Source: Rothia terrae | GTDB lineage: Bacteria; Actinomycetota; Actinomycetes; Actinomycetales; Micrococcaceae | Direction of reading: 5' to 3' | Assembly: GCF_012396615.1 (NCBI RefSeq) | Contig: NZ_JAAXPV010000004.1 | Span: 62,001 to 126,000 of the forward strand | Length of the DNA stretch: 64,000 nt | Shown here: piece after piece, positions 63,544 to 64,000 of the stretch | Layout of the letters: each line of letters starts with the position of its first letter | Numbering within the stretch: the stretch's first letter is position 1 | Notes under the pieces: generated by a model | Databases searched by the model: none | Told to the model about the DNA's origin: nothing | Seen by the model: the letters and a program-made list of their open reading frames with translations, nothing else | Made by a program: the position numbers and the translations under genes

Positions 63544-64000
63544 TTATTTCGCCTGGGCAGTCTTAACAGCTTGCGCCACGGTTGCGGCGTAGAGAGCTGC
63601 CCCCTGCTCGTTGGGGTGCACACCATCGGATGCTAACAGCTGAGGCTTGCCGGCCGATGCGGCTGCCCAGTCTGCAACCGTGAGGTTGGGGTAGCGGGTT
63701 GCGGCGTCCTGAATAACCCGGTTAGAGGTGGAAACCCATTCAAGGTTCGCAGGTGCTTGCCCGGTCACCATCACCACGTTTTTGACGCCCAGTTCTTTGG
63801 TTTTGCTCATGACGTCATCGACCATCTCTGGCGTGAGCGTTGAGTTGGTGGCAAGCGAGATGACCACGGTGTCACCGAGGACGCCCTGATCAAGTTTGTT
63901 TTGTAGCAAACCGTCGGCTGTTGAAAATTGGCGCGAAACTTCAGCGTCGATGGACGCTTGTGGGAGTTTTTGTTCAAGCTGGCCAGCTGATGCCAGCGCA
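63544..64000 (-). CDS. SGNH-hydrolase domain, probably the end of an OafA-like acyltransferase; cut by the window
   Basis: Frame open on the minus strand to the window edge; 151 residues visible, ending TVAQAVKTAQAK. They match the SGNH domain that follows an acyltransferase-3 membrane domain in OafA-like proteins: a block with GDTVVISLATNS (N of SGNH, Asn about position 8 of the visible ATNS) and the catalytic Asp-His pair in SDGVHPNEQG near the end. The ATNS form (usually GTNG) is slightly unusual. The N-terminal part with the nucleophile Ser lies outside the window. Probably O-acetylates envelope glycans. Confidence 0.8.
   Translation of the reverse strand, partial: ALASAGQLEQKLPQASIDAEVSRQFSTADGLLQNKLDQGVLGDTVVISLATNSTLTPEMVDDVMSKTKELGVKNVVMVTGQAPANLEWVSTSNRVIQDAATRYPNLTVADWAAASAGKPQLLASDGVHPNEQGAALYAATVAQAVKTAQAK

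Overview
The window looks like a core chromosome segment of an actinobacterium of the family Micrococcaceae, most likely Rothia or a close relative. The reasons are the gene order (dgt-dnaG; M23 peptidase-rpsB-tsf-pyrH-frr-cdsA; dxr-rip1-ispG-GNAT-proS; rimP-nusA-ylxR-infB-rbfA-truB-ribF-rpsO-pnp-M16 peptidase), the moderate GC content for an actinobacterium, GTG/TTG starts and leaderless promoters, and a facultatively anaerobic gene set (arginine deiminase pathway, pyruvate formate-lyase, LuxS). The genus is an inference; no database was searched.

Layout. 1-10.7 kb: 3' part of glyS, acetyltransferases, an alkyltransferase-like protein, a PRC-barrel/DUF2382 stress protein, an SDR oxidoreductase, dusB, dgt, dnaG. 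10.8-14.4 kb: tRNA-Asn, OsmC-like protein, a membrane protein with a holin-like domain, a GT4 glycosyltransferase and a CAT-anticodon tRNA that resembles tRNA-Ile2. 14.4-19.7 kb: arcDABC on the minus strand; arcD is frameshifted near its 3' end. 19.7-25.7 kb: M23 peptidase, rpsB, tsf, pyrH, frr, cdsA and a DivIVA-repeat protein. 25.9-30.7 kb: GlsB-like protein, ABC exporter, esterase, dxr. 30.8-34.2 kb: a pyruvate formate-lyase locus in which the glycyl-radical domain is a separate 84-residue gene between pflB and pflA. 34.6-46 kb: rip1, MOSC protein, ispG, GNAT, an unrecognised secreted protein, proS, TauE/SafE permease, a membrane-anchored unknown. 45.4-54.4 kb: rimP-nusA-ylxR-infB-rbfA-truB, two small membrane proteins, ribF. 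54.7-57.4 kb: luxS-mtnN-aldo/keto reductase and a small membrane protein. 57.6-64 kb: amino acid permease, rpsO, pnp, M16 peptidase and a cut SGNH hydrolase.

How the parts work together. Arginine deiminase (ATP from arginine) and PFL (acetyl-CoA plus formate from pyruvate) are both low-oxygen energy routes; an FNR-like box lies upstream of arcD, and three 7-bp motifs at exact 23-bp spacing lie upstream of pflB. LuxS and MtnN form the activated methyl cycle branch that makes AI-2. The remaining genes are translation, RNA processing, isoprenoid and envelope functions.

The most unusual signals are (1) the naturally split pyruvate formate-lyase; (2) a family of intergenic hairpin elements (30.7, 43.5, 50.8, 57.0 kb, perhaps 54.5 kb) whose loops are conserved while their stems differ in sequence yet remain self-complementary; (3) the arcD frameshift; (4) an inverted pair of perfect DnaA boxes before the M23 gene; and (5) near-exclusive use of the serine codon TCA in the highly expressed genes. 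No CRISPR array, intact insertion sequence or prophage was seen.
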